Assembly: GCA_035506215.1 (NCBI GenBank) | Contig: DATJPW010000047.1 | Span: 1 to 12,048 of the forward strand | DNA: 12,048 nt | Source of the DNA: DATJPW01 sp035506215 | GTDB lineage: Bacteria; Desulfobacterota; Desulfomonilia; Desulfomonilales; Desulfomonilaceae | Direction: 5' to 3' | Part shown: positions 1-5,896 of the stretch, in pieces | Layout of the letters: every line of letters starts with the position of its first letter | How positions within the stretch are numbered: position 1 is the stretch's first letter | The notes under the pieces: model-generated | The model's input: only the letters and a program-made list of their open reading frames with translations | Database searches by the model: none | Told to the model about the DNA's origin: nothing | Program-made: the position numbers and the translations under genes

Positions 1-575
1 CGCCCATCGGGAATCAAAAGGTCTGCCAACCGTCCTTCCGCAGCGGCATTTAAATGATAGGAATCCGGTGAATCGGGACCGACCAGCACTACGGGACCTC
101 TGAACTTGTCCGCGAAGGCTTCGACGGTGGTGGTACCACCAAATGCGGCACCCTTTTCCTTGTAACCGATGACCAGAATCTCATATTGGCTCTTCCTGAA
201 GCATTTGCGGAGTTCGAATTCGTCGTTTCCTTCGCAAAGCCGGAACCCGACATCCTCGTAATCGCCGAGGCGCTCTTCGAATGCTTCGCGCAGCTCTTTG
301 TCTTTCCTGGCGATGAGGTCCGGAGTCGCTCTTGCAGTGACTTTTCTTGCCGCGTCCACAAACACCAGATCTCTTCGCAAGACGTAGGGTGATTCAAGAA
401 AATGAAAGATGTTCAGCTTGGTTCGGTGATGTCTTGCAAGAGACAGAGCATAGTCGAAGGCCCAGTCACCCTGCCGTGAAAAAATCGAGCACAACCCTAT
501 TCCGTTCACAACGCCAGGTGATTTTCGGCTTAGATGTTCCGCAAAACTGATAACTTGCCGAGTCCGTTTCTCCAT
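1..575 (-). CDS. UspA-like universal stress protein, C-terminus cut by window edge
   Basis: The reading frame opens at an ATG (575-573) and stays open to the window edge, giving 191 visible residues without a stop. A GGGGAG ribosome binding site lies 6-7 bases upstream. The fold resembles the universal stress protein family: a first alpha/beta unit around residues 39-60 (FDYALSLAR, then LNIFHF), a long charged helix around 84-105, then a strand YEILVIGY (131-138) followed by a Gly/Thr-rich loop (KGAAFGGTTT, 141-150) and strand PVVLVGP (161-167). Usp proteins bind ATP or AMP at a G-x2-G-x9-G-S/T type loop at this place; here the loop is only partly matched, so nucleotide binding is uncertain. 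The visible part already exceeds a single Usp domain (about 140-150 residues), so a C-terminal extension exists. The preceding 75-residue gene stops 2 bases upstream, indicating co-transcription. The family assignment is from fold pattern only. Confidence 0.72.
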   Translation of the reverse strand, partial: MEKRTRQVISFAEHLSRKSPGVVNGIGLCSIFSRQGDWAFDYALSLARHHRTKLNIFHFLESPYVLRRDLVFVDAARKVTARATPDLIARKDKELREAFEERLGDYEDVGFRLCEGNDEFELRKCFRKSQYEILVIGYKEKGAAFGGTTTVEAFADKFRGPVVLVGPDSPDSYHLNAAAEGRLADLLIPDG

Positions 576-577
576 GG

Positions 578-805
578 CTAACTCCCCTGCTTGAAGTCAT
601 TTCTGCACACGAATAGTCGTCCCGAACTAGCCGTGCAGAAGGTAGCCTCGGAGACGACAACTCTGGGGCCCTGTCCAATATCGTTGGCCTCAAGTTGCAA
701 GATGTTAGAGAACCTATCCAAGTCTGGGTAAGCGTCAAGATTCGAGGGCTGGGAAAGAGTAGTCCTACAGGTGTTGCATCTCTTCGGGCAAAGTATTTCG
801 TTCAT
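578..805 (-). CDS. Small Cys-containing protein of unknown function (75 aa)
   Basis: I do not recognise this protein. The chosen start is the ATG at 805-803, preceded by GGGAGAG five bases upstream; a longer in-frame start at 895 has no ribosome binding site. The N-terminus carries CPKRCNTC (residues 6-13, spacing Cys-x3-Cys-x2-Cys), and two more Cys occur at 57 and 67. The first triad has the spacing of a radical-SAM cluster loop, but a 75-residue protein is far too small for that fold, so a small metal-binding or redox-sensing protein, or a gene remnant, is more likely. The stop TAG lies 2 bases before the ATG of the Usp-like gene and overlaps its ribosome-binding region, so the two are probably translated from one mRNA. 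Confidence 0.5.
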   Translation of the reverse strand: MNEILCPKRCNTCRTTLSQPSNLDAYPDLDRFSNILQLEANDIGQGPRVVVSEATFCTASSGRLFVCRNDFKQGS

Positions 806-942
806 GCCAACTCTCCCGAATAACTTTATGCGCTTGAGGAATCGATTCTTGTATCGTGAACCGTGACCCTTTAGTTTGCCGTCTTGACGGTTCATAGCGT
901 ACTCTCATACCTCATCCGTCGGGGTAACCCATGGGCAATATT
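806..942. other. Intergenic spacer with two short palindromes
   Basis: This spacer of about 137 bases separates the TrmO-family gene from the small Cys protein. It holds the 10-bp perfect palindrome GAATCGATTC (839-848) and, on the minus strand, CCGTCAAGACGG (5-bp arms around AA, near 878-889). No convincing -35/-10 pair was found and no U-tract terminator follows the TrmO-family stop. Either palindrome could be an operator, but nothing in the sequence proves this. Confidence 0.3.
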
Positions 943-1431
943 TCACCGACTGTCAAATCGTTTGTCAGACCGGATGGTCTGAACAGCGCCTTCCATCCCG
1001 GATAGCCACCCCAAGCGTTCTGGGTGATGATTATCGAATTCAGGTATGAACGGTTTGATGTCGAGAAGAGGCGTTCCGTCCACCATGTCTACATCCTCTA
1101 TGTGGAGAGTGTTCCCTCTTACTCCTGTAAGTCGCACCACGGAAAAACCTATCGGATTGGGACGACTAGGCGCTCTGGTAGCGAAAACTCCTCGGGGCCT
1201 GTCATCGAGAAAAGGGATGACTTCCAAGGAGTGCTCTCGTGACAAATGGAAGTGATAGATCAAAATGAGATGCGAAAAGCCTTCAAGGTCCTTCAGGCCA
1301 GGCACAAAAGCCGGGTCGATTTGGACGGTGCCCGGTATCCCGGAGGCAGCCGTCGCCTGAATAGGCATGTCTTCAACATCGGCAAACGGGGAATGTATCA
1401 CCCCTATCGGCTTGTAGATTATCTCAAGCAT
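943..1431 (-). CDS. trmO: TrmO/TsaA (YaeB) family SAM-dependent methyltransferase
   Basis: The 162-residue protein matches the TsaA/TrmO family. In characterised members this beta-barrel enzyme uses S-adenosylmethionine to methylate N6-threonylcarbamoyladenosine at position 37 of certain tRNAs. Visible signatures are YKPIGVIHSPF (residues 6-16), the DLEGFSHLILIYHFH stretch (48-62), the family hallmark TRAPSRPNPIG (85-95) and the DVDMVDGTPLLDIKPFIPEFD region (113-133), all expected for an intact active site. The length fits short bacterial and archaeal members without the C-terminal extension of E. coli TrmO. Its ATG (1431-1429) overlaps the stop of the upstream receiver-like gene (TAATG), so translation is coupled and the gene closes the met/scaffold operon. 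Family-level assignment is firm. The tRNA substrate is inferred, because many archaeal and anaerobe homologues are uncharacterised and could methylate something else. Confidence 0.8.
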   Translation of the reverse strand: MLEIIYKPIGVIHSPFADVEDMPIQATAASGIPGTVQIDPAFVPGLKDLEGFSHLILIYHFHLSREHSLEVIPFLDDRPRGVFATRAPSRPNPIGFSVVRLTGVRGNTLHIEDVDMVDGTPLLDIKPFIPEFDNHHPERLGWLSGMEGAVQTIRSDKRFDSR

Positions 1432-1841
1432 TAGCTGCCGTCCGTGCTAGTCTGAGCCGCTGTTGGTCGGCTAAACGTGCGCATCTCAAGAAATCTGTCG
1501 ATGAGTACATCAAGGCGCTGGGCGTCATCTACCGTTCTGATAGCGCCGAGGATGCCTAAGCCCTCGGTCCTCTGGTGAACTACCTCCTCGTCTTCATCGC
1601 ATATGAGAATGGCACTGGTAGTCCAGTCGATCGTTAAGAATTCGGACAGAAACTGGGTGCCGGTCATGCCACTGAGGCTGTCCTCGACTATCAGTAGGTC
1701 GGGCGGATTCGTCCGGACGGCATCGAGCACCGCTTGGGGATCGCTTTCGATGGTTACGCTAATGCCTTTTCTCAAAAGACCCTCCAGGATTGGTCGTGCC
1801 TGGCTCGCATCATTAACAATTATAGCGGCTCTCAACTTCAC
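1431..1841 (-). CDS. Degenerate response-regulator receiver domain protein (stand-alone)
   Basis: This is a 136-residue single receiver-fold protein. The start is a GTG at 1841-1839 with GGAGAGGTGA just upstream; a further in-frame start at 1880 lacks such a site and adds a non-family extension. The fold pattern is clear: strand 1 RAAIIVND (4-11), strand 3 PDLLIVED with turn SGMTG (47-61), strand 4 SAILICDED (76-84) and a C-terminal helix. When the turn is aligned with the usual PDLxxLDxxxPxxxG pattern, the phospho-accepting Asp falls on Glu53. The first acidic pair is reduced to Asn10-Asp11, the conserved Thr/Ser of strand 4 is Cys81, and the conserved Lys-Pro after strand 5 is missing. This suggests a protein that is not phosphorylated, possibly locked by the Glu. 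No output domain is present. It sits between an 85-residue unknown gene and the TrmO-family gene, which it overlaps. Confidence 0.7.
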   Translation of the reverse strand: MKLRAAIIVNDASQARPILEGLLRKGISVTIESDPQAVLDAVRTNPPDLLIVEDSLSGMTGTQFLSEFLTIDWTTSAILICDEDEEVVHQRTEGLGILGAIRTVDDAQRLDVLIDRFLEMRTFSRPTAAQTSTDGS

Positions 1842-1872
1842 TGCGTCACCTCTCCATTTCCTGGAAAAAGTC

Positions 1873-2130
1873 CTAACCAACCTTGTCCGTCAGGTCTCTC
1901 TCCCTGAGCAGGCAATGCATCCAGGGACGAATTCGTGGAACTATGTACGGCAAAAGCCGCAATGAATAGTGAGGACGCATCACAGGAATACCCAGATAAT
2001 CCCCAAAAACGGTGATGAAGAAAACACGCTCCATTCCAGCAAGTTCCTTCATCGGAGCCAACGCCGGCATGCGCACGGTAGCTCCTCGTATGAATTGTTT
2101 GATTGCTTTAGCAAGTCCACTGCTTTTCAC
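1873..2130 (-). CDS. Small conserved-looking hydrophobic/basic protein, unknown function (85 aa)
   Basis: The gene starts at a GTG (2130-2128) preceded by AAGGA and ends at TAG (1875-1873). The product is basic and moderately hydrophobic: an amphipathic N-terminus, a hydrophobic stretch MERVFFITVFGDYLGIPV (33-50) and a Pro/Arg-rich second half (LRLLPYIVPRIRPW, 57-70). It has no cysteine cluster apart from a single Cys near the end, no recognisable catalytic motif and no clear transmembrane helix, although the 33-50 segment could associate with a membrane. It lies 30 bases after the DUF364 gene and about 31 bases before the receiver-like gene on the same strand, so it is probably part of the met/scaffold operon. 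I do not recognise a family and offer no function. Confidence 0.55.
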   Translation of the reverse strand: MKSSGLAKAIKQFIRGATVRMPALAPMKELAGMERVFFITVFGDYLGIPVMRPHYSLRLLPYIVPRIRPWMHCLLRERDLTDKVG

Positions 2131-2160
2131 TGGTCCTTGCCCCTTTCAAAAAATGTAAGG

Positions 2161-2940
2161 TCATTTGCCTTGCCTGTACTGTACAGAGTTGCTGCGGACA
2201 GGGATGTTCCACTTGGTGGCGAACGGCTTGAAGAACCGGGTGCCGCCTCCCTCGCTCACTACCTGTAGGATCCCTGCCGGATCTTTCACCGACATCCCAG
2301 ACAGACAGGTCACCGGCGTGTCCTGAAACGCTTTGGGAACAAGCGGCGTGGAAGATCCGAGAAGCACTACCTCACGGCAATGGGAAGCTGCTTCGAGCAA
2401 CGCGTCAGTCGTGTTGTTAATGATCGTTGTTGATGTAATGAGAGCCACATCGCATTCCGGGAGGCGGCGGAGAGCTTCCGCAGCGGGAAGAAGATTTGCC
2501 ACAATGTCGGGTGCTTCTTCAAAGATCTCAAGGTGTCTCACGCGGTGCTCAAGAGCAGGAATGAGCGGGCCGAAGAATCCCACCATCCCTACCCTGTCCG
2601 AGGGCAGTATCTCAATTGCTTCGATCACGTCGCCCGCAATAGCACTATCGGGCTCCTGGTTGGCGACGGCATTGGCAGTGGCTAGGCCCAGCGATGATTC
2701 GAGTTTGTCCTGAGACTCAATAAGGTCGAGCAACTGGGCTGCCGGCTTTCCTGCTACCGGACGCAGTCCCCTGAAGACCGAACAGCCGCTGAACGCGGTG
2801 TCTCGAAAGGTGTAGGCCACGCCGGTACGGCCGTCTTCCAGTTGAACCGCGGTGTACCCTAGGCCAATGCGCACGTCTGTTGCCAGGACATTGCCGCATT
2901 GCTCTTGCAAAAAGCTCCTGATCTTGCGCCTAACGCTCAT
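2161..2940 (-). CDS. DUF4213/DUF364 putative heavy-metal chelation protein
   Basis: The 259-residue protein has the two-part architecture of this family: an enolase-N-like DUF4213 region (about 1-95, with GRTGVAYTF at 38-46) and a Rossmann-like DUF364 region (about 105-245). DUF364 hallmarks are VGMVGFFGPL (117-126), ALITSTTIINNT (166-177), VVLLGSSTPL (191-200), the VKDP segment (218-221) and EGGGTRFFKPF (230-240). The family is common in anaerobes and is thought, from structure, to bind metal or a small ligand; no enzyme activity is established that I can cite. Its ATG overlaps the TGA of the IscU-like gene (ATGA), implying coupled translation. Association with a scaffold protein and with MetVF supports a role in metal supply or cofactor handling, which is inference. 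Confidence 0.82.
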   Translation of the reverse strand: MSVRRKIRSFLQEQCGNVLATDVRIGLGYTAVQLEDGRTGVAYTFRDTAFSGCSVFRGLRPVAGKPAAQLLDLIESQDKLESSLGLATANAVANQEPDSAIAGDVIEAIEILPSDRVGMVGFFGPLIPALEHRVRHLEIFEEAPDIVANLLPAAEALRRLPECDVALITSTTIINNTTDALLEAASHCREVVLLGSSTPLVPKAFQDTPVTCLSGMSVKDPAGILQVVSEGGGTRFFKPFATKWNIPVRSNSVQYRQGK

Positions 2941-3362
2941 TTAGGTTTTTGTACCTTTGCTAGGGCGCTCCGCAGGGTGTTGACCGCCAGGTCAGCACAG
3001 TGGGTGTTTTCCCTTGGTAATCCCCCAAGGTAGACAATCAACTCGTCACTGGTAATCTTCATAGCATCATCGATTTTTCGTCCTTTTGCCAGACAAGTCA
3101 GGGCGCTCGAGCAAGCAATGGTAGGTCCGCATCCGTTTGTCACAAAGCTTATACGGCTGACGGTACCATCGTCCAGCCCGACGTAGATTCCGATGGTATC
3201 CCCGCAAATCCCGCTCATCATGTTGAAGCCATCGGGGTTCACCAGTTCGCCGACGTTTCTGGGGTTCAGAAAATGGTCTATAACCGTTTCCGAATAGGTT
3301 TTTCGGGCCTCTTCGAGAACCAGCCCTTCCATATCGTCAAAAACTTCCTGTTCTCTGCTCAT
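2937..3362 (-). CDS. IscU/NifU-N-like iron-sulfur scaffold protein
   Basis: The 141-residue protein is an IscU-fold scaffold. The three cluster-ligand cysteines align with those of IscU: Cys53 in ICGDTIGIYV, Cys78 in TNGCGPTIACSS and Cys122 in THCADLAVNTL, with spacings of 25 and 44 residues against 26 and 43 in E. coli IscU. The Asp after the first Cys and the His before the third Cys are kept. The HscA-binding LPPVK motif is replaced by LPREN, so delivery by the HscA/HscB chaperones is unlikely. Extra cysteines at 84 and 90 are unusual. An N-terminal extension of about 20 acidic residues precedes the domain. An in-frame TAA lies 12 bases upstream of the ATG, limiting the start. It lies downstream of metV-metF and overlaps the DUF364 gene, so it probably provides clusters for products of this operon; that target is inferred. 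Confidence 0.85.
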   Translation of the reverse strand: MSREQEVFDDMEGLVLEEARKTYSETVIDHFLNPRNVGELVNPDGFNMMSGICGDTIGIYVGLDDGTVSRISFVTNGCGPTIACSSALTCLAKGRKIDDAMKITSDELIVYLGGLPRENTHCADLAVNTLRSALAKVQKPK

Positions 3363-3400
3363 AAACTTGACCTTAGAAAAATGTGTTCGGGGGCTTCCAA
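3359..3400 (-). CDS. Possible 13-codon leader peptide coupled to the IscU-like gene
   Basis: A perfect AAGGAGG (3412-3406) sits five bases before a TTG codon that opens a 13-codon frame. This frame ends in TGA, overlapping the ATG of the IscU-like gene as ATGA. The IscU-like ATG itself has only a modest AAGG upstream, so the strong Shine-Dalgarno site may recruit ribosomes that then restart at the scaffold gene. Evidence is only the site, the spacing and the overlap; the peptide has no recognisable content. Confidence 0.25.
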   Translation of the reverse strand: MEAPEHIFLRSSL

Positions 3401-3460
3401 ACCAGCCTCCTTCTGTATGACCAGCCGGGGACAGCTCTCCGGTCCGTCACTGTCGCAAGT

Positions 3461-4366
3461 TCAGACCCGTCCTCGAAGACCTGCTTGCTCTATTATCCGA
3501 GGCACGAGATCAGACCATCCCATAGGCATGAAATGGATTCCTTGGCACATGGGGGCGACGTCCGTAAGCAATCTCGACGACATCTGTACGCACCTCTCCT
3601 TTAAGCTTTCTTTCGGCACGCCTTCGAGCTCGGTAATCCAGCTTTGAGGAACATTGACCCCGGATATACGTTCATTCATGAATCTAGCCATTTGAGCCGA
3701 CTTGACGAGCACAAATCCCATTTGCACCGGAACACCAAAGGCTGCCACACGCTTCATAAACGTCTCAAACTTTGCCCGCTCGTACACTGGTTGGGTCTGG
3801 ATGAACTCCGCCCCTGCCCCGATCTTTTTCTCCAGCTTGAGGAGTTGAAGTTCGAGAGGCTCAAAGTTTGGATTCACCACTGCGCCGACAGCGAAGTTGG
3901 GCGCCTGACTCAGTCGATTACCTTCCATGTCGCGTCCGTGCTTCAGTTCGGAGGCCACTTTGATCAATTGGACGCTGTCCAGATCAAATACCGGCTTGGC
4001 CCCTGCATGGTCTCCGAGGGTAGTGTGATCGCCCGTTAGAATGAGCACATTGTCAATACCTAGGGAATACGCAGAAAGGAGTTCGGACTGAAGGGCTATG
4101 CGGTTGCGGTCTCGGCATGTTATTTGGTAAATGGGTTCAATGCCTATCTCTTTCATCTTTACCGAGCCCGCCAGAGACCCGAGCCTGACAACCGCACTCT
4201 GATTATCCGTGACATTGATTGCGTGCACGTAGTCCTTGACGTATTCCGCCTGCTGAAGAAAACCGGCGGCGCTCGTGTCTGTGACGTCTCTGATGCAGCC
4301 TTTTACCGGTCCTACTTCGCTGGTCAATACATAGGTTTTATTAGAGAACAATTCTGTCAGTTTCAT
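3461..4366 (-). CDS. metF: Methylenetetrahydrofolate reductase MetF
   Basis: The 301-residue TIM-barrel flavoprotein reduces 5,10-methylene-tetrahydrofolate to 5-methyl-tetrahydrofolate. Family motifs are TSEVGP with the catalytic Glu17 (15-20), NVTDNQSA (51-58), QITCRDRNR (81-89), LTGDH (110-114, the substrate-binding Asp region), FIQTQPVY (188-195) and GIHFMP (276-281). The start is taken at ATG 4366-4364, with GGAAGGTGG upstream; an in-frame GTG nine bases earlier (4375) is possible but overlaps that site. Length fits the short MetF form that works with MetV in Wood-Ljungdahl organisms. It follows metV by about 15 bases and precedes the IscU-like gene after about 98 bases. The role is the methyl branch of reductive acetyl-CoA metabolism, or its reverse, and/or methionine supply. 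No partner Hdr/Rnf-type electron carrier is in the window. Confidence 0.92.
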   Translation of the reverse strand: MKLTELFSNKTYVLTSEVGPVKGCIRDVTDTSAAGFLQQAEYVKDYVHAINVTDNQSAVVRLGSLAGSVKMKEIGIEPIYQITCRDRNRIALQSELLSAYSLGIDNVLILTGDHTTLGDHAGAKPVFDLDSVQLIKVASELKHGRDMEGNRLSQAPNFAVGAVVNPNFEPLELQLLKLEKKIGAGAEFIQTQPVYERAKFETFMKRVAAFGVPVQMGFVLVKSAQMARFMNERISGVNVPQSWITELEGVPKESLKERCVQMSSRLLTDVAPMCQGIHFMPMGWSDLVPRIIEQAGLRGRV

Positions 4367-4381
4367 AGCGTCCACCTTCCG

Positions 4382-5044
4382 TTAGCTGAGAACCAGGCTA
4401 CGAGGCCGATTGGTTTTGCGATTATCGCGTGGTTGTCGATACGTTCTAAGCGAATCAAGTTCTCCGAGTGTCTTGAGCCTGTTGTAAATAAGCACCCAGG
4501 CACAATCGCGCTCGGAATCCACCTCACACTTGCCGTTTTCCGAACCTCCGCAAGGGCCGTTCAAAAGACTCTTGGAACATTTCGTTACGGGACAGATCGC
4601 GCCCGTTTCATTGAGCATGCATTCCCCGCATTCACTACACTGTTCCAGGGCCAAGGCGCCCGGCATAACTATGTCAACGTGGCCCACCGTGTTCAGAGCC
4701 GCCTTCACCGGTATGGTGAGCCCCAACTCTTCGGTGAACTGTCTCATAATGTGATTTGCTCCACCGCACCCGAGAACCAGCACAGCGTCACATCCACCCA
4801 ACTGCTCCTGTTGGCCTTCGAACTTTTCTCTTACAAAATGGATGTAGCAACCTCTCTCCGGTGTTAACGCTAGGGGCACTTCTTTGCCGGCTGAGCGGAG
4901 CTTCTCCGCCATTGCGCTAACTTCCGGTTCGCCGCCGGTTTTGGTTACCTTGGCGCAACCGTTACAGCCGGAAACAGCGACCTTCCGGTACCTGGCTAGT
5001 ACACCCAAAATCTCATCCATAGGTTTTGTTACAGTCCCGATCAT
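4382..5044 (-). CDS. metV: MetV: Cys-rich zinc/cluster subunit of MetVF methylene-THF reductase
   Basis: The 220-residue protein matches the methylene-tetrahydrofolate reductase C-terminal (MetV) family. The C-terminal half carries the family signature: CSECGEC (136-142), ICPVTKC (150-156), NGPCGG (162-167) and GKCEV (171-175). The N-terminal half has SGCNGCAK (25-32), Cys66, Cys85 and LGCGGA (91-96). MetV forms a complex with MetF in acetogens and relatives; its cysteines are thought to hold an Fe-S and/or zinc site used in electron transfer to the MetF flavin. The start at ATG 5044-5042 has a GGAGG site six bases upstream; an earlier ATG at 5113 falls inside the predicted -10 element and is rejected. 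It is the first gene of the operon and ends just before metF. Confidence 0.92.
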   Translation of the reverse strand: MIGTVTKPMDEILGVLARYRKVAVSGCNGCAKVTKTGGEPEVSAMAEKLRSAGKEVPLALTPERGCYIHFVREKFEGQQEQLGGCDAVLVLGCGGANHIMRQFTEELGLTIPVKAALNTVGHVDIVMPGALALEQCSECGECMLNETGAICPVTKCSKSLLNGPCGGSENGKCEVDSERDCAWVLIYNRLKTLGELDSLRTYRQPRDNRKTNRPRSLVLS

Positions 5045-5111
5045 CAAATCCTCCGTTTGTGTAGTGATCAATACAGAAATATTTCCTGATTGGTGTTTTG
5101 GTGATACCCTC

Positions 5112-5139
5112 ATTCTGCTTGATGGTACACCAGGGTCAA
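5112..5139 (-). promoter_or_regulatory. Sigma70-like promoter for the metV operon
   Basis: Reading the minus strand, TTGACC (5139-5134) is followed after 16 bases by CAGAAT (5117-5112), giving five and four matches to the -35 and -10 consensus hexamers. Transcription would start near 5105, leaving a leader of about 60 bases before the metV ATG at 5044. It is the best promoter-like pair in the spacer; it has not been tested against chance. Confidence 0.5.
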
Positions 5140-5152
5140 TTCCTCGTTCGAC

Positions 5153-5166
5153 TTGATTGCAATCAA
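5153..5166. promoter_or_regulatory. FNR/CRP-family operator (perfect palindrome)
   Basis: TTGATTGCAATCAA is a perfect 14-bp palindrome and fits the FNR box TTGAT-N4-ATCAA exactly. It lies 13 bases upstream of the -35 element of the metV promoter, centred about 54 bases before the predicted start site. Control by a CRP/FNR-family regulator (oxygen, redox or NO responsive) is likely from the motif; the position is not one of the standard activator positions (-41.5, -61.5), so the mode of action is open. Confidence 0.6.
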
Positions 5167-5322
5167 CTTAGCGGACACTTGCACCTGCCTTACTGATGAC
5201 CCCCGGTAGCACCGGTCTGCCGCTCACGTTTTGCCTGGTGGTGCAATTTGCAACCTTCATTCGTTTTGGCCTCATGTCAGTGTTTCTGACTTGGACGATT
5301 ACCGTTCACGCACTGTCCCGCA
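5167..5322. other. Spacer between TrmO-like paralogue and metV control region
   Basis: I see no gene here. The stretch contains short inverted repeats: CCGGT/ACCGG around a 3-base loop (5203-5215) and GTCAG/CTGAC around a 5-base loop (5276-5290). Neither is followed by a U-tract on the minus strand, so neither is a convincing intrinsic terminator for the upstream gene. Confidence 0.35.
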
Positions 5323-5715
5323 CTAGGTCGGGAACCGAGCCGGCTCAAACCGACCCTTAGCAACTTCAATATCAACGTCTTGAATTTGCAATTTCGAGCC
5401 TTCGATTCCTGTGAGTCTCACTATAGAAATACCTCCTGAAGTTGGATACTTATGAGCACAGGAGGCAAAGATAACCCGATGAGAGTCGTCGAGAAAAGGA
5501 ATCACCTCCAGCGTGTACACTCTGGACAGATGGAAACGATAGACCGGAACAATGTGCGAAAAATCCTCCGGATCCCTTAGGCCGCTAGAGAATTCAGGCT
5601 CCAGCTCGACCGTTCCGGCCAGTCCTTGAGCACCGGAAGGTTGTGTAGGCGTCCCTTCCACTTCCTCGAAGGGTGACCGAATGACGCCTATCGGTTCATA
5701 AATGATGTGATTCAT
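5323..5715 (-). CDS. TrmO/TsaA-family paralogue with degenerate active-site motif
   Basis: The 130-residue product aligns without gaps with the first 118 residues of the TrmO-family protein at 943-1431: YEPIGVIRSPF (6-16), DFSHIVPVYRFHLSR (51-65) and LEVIPFLDD (69-77) are shared. The hallmark TRAPSRPNPIG of the intact copy is replaced, at the same positions 85-95, by SCAHKYPTSGG, and after QDVDI (112-116) the conserved DGTPLLD segment is absent: the frame runs into an unrelated tail and stops about 32 residues early. The ATG at 5715 has AGGAG directly before it, an unusually short spacing. The frame also extends upstream to a TTG at 5877 through a sequence not related to TrmO. The reading frame is otherwise intact, so this is either a decaying duplicate or a non-catalytic protein with a new role. 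SAM-dependent activity is unlikely. Confidence 0.6.
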   Translation of the reverse strand: MNHIIYEPIGVIRSPFEEVEGTPTQPSGAQGLAGTVELEPEFSSGLRDPEDFSHIVPVYRFHLSRVYTLEVIPFLDDSHRVIFASCAHKYPTSGGISIVRLTGIEGSKLQIQDVDIEVAKGRFEPARFPT

Positions 5716-5896
5716 GCTCCTGTAGACCTCACCAAAAGCTCTTTCTATGCTTGCCAAATCGCCTAAGAAAATCCCTGAGTACACAATGAAGAAAGACCAA
5801 AGACGCCCAACGCTGCTGTTAAAAGGTCGCTCGACATTAGCAGCCACCAACAATCTAAGAATCGAAATCAATCTCAAAACGGTCCGACCCGTTTCA
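5716..5896. other. AT-rich spacer upstream of the TrmO-like paralogue
   Basis: The 181-base stretch is AT-rich (about 40-47 percent GC in the lines counted by eye). On the minus strand it keeps an open frame in phase with the TrmO-like paralogue from a TTG at 5877, encoding a hydrophobic segment (RLWSFFIVYSGIFLGDL), but with no ribosome binding site and no family match. An ATG overlapping the stop of the membrane protein (TGATGA, 5899-5894) opens only a 7-codon frame. It may be the remnant of a lost gene. Confidence 0.3.

Noticed and set aside
4124..4867. Long plus-strand open frame (247 codons)
   Set aside because: Antisense to metF and metV, both confidently identified; a shadow frame.
5045..5113. 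N-terminal extension of MetV from an upstream ATG
   Set aside because: That ATG lies within the predicted -10 box, while the ATG at 5044 has a strong GGAGG site and matches the usual family start.
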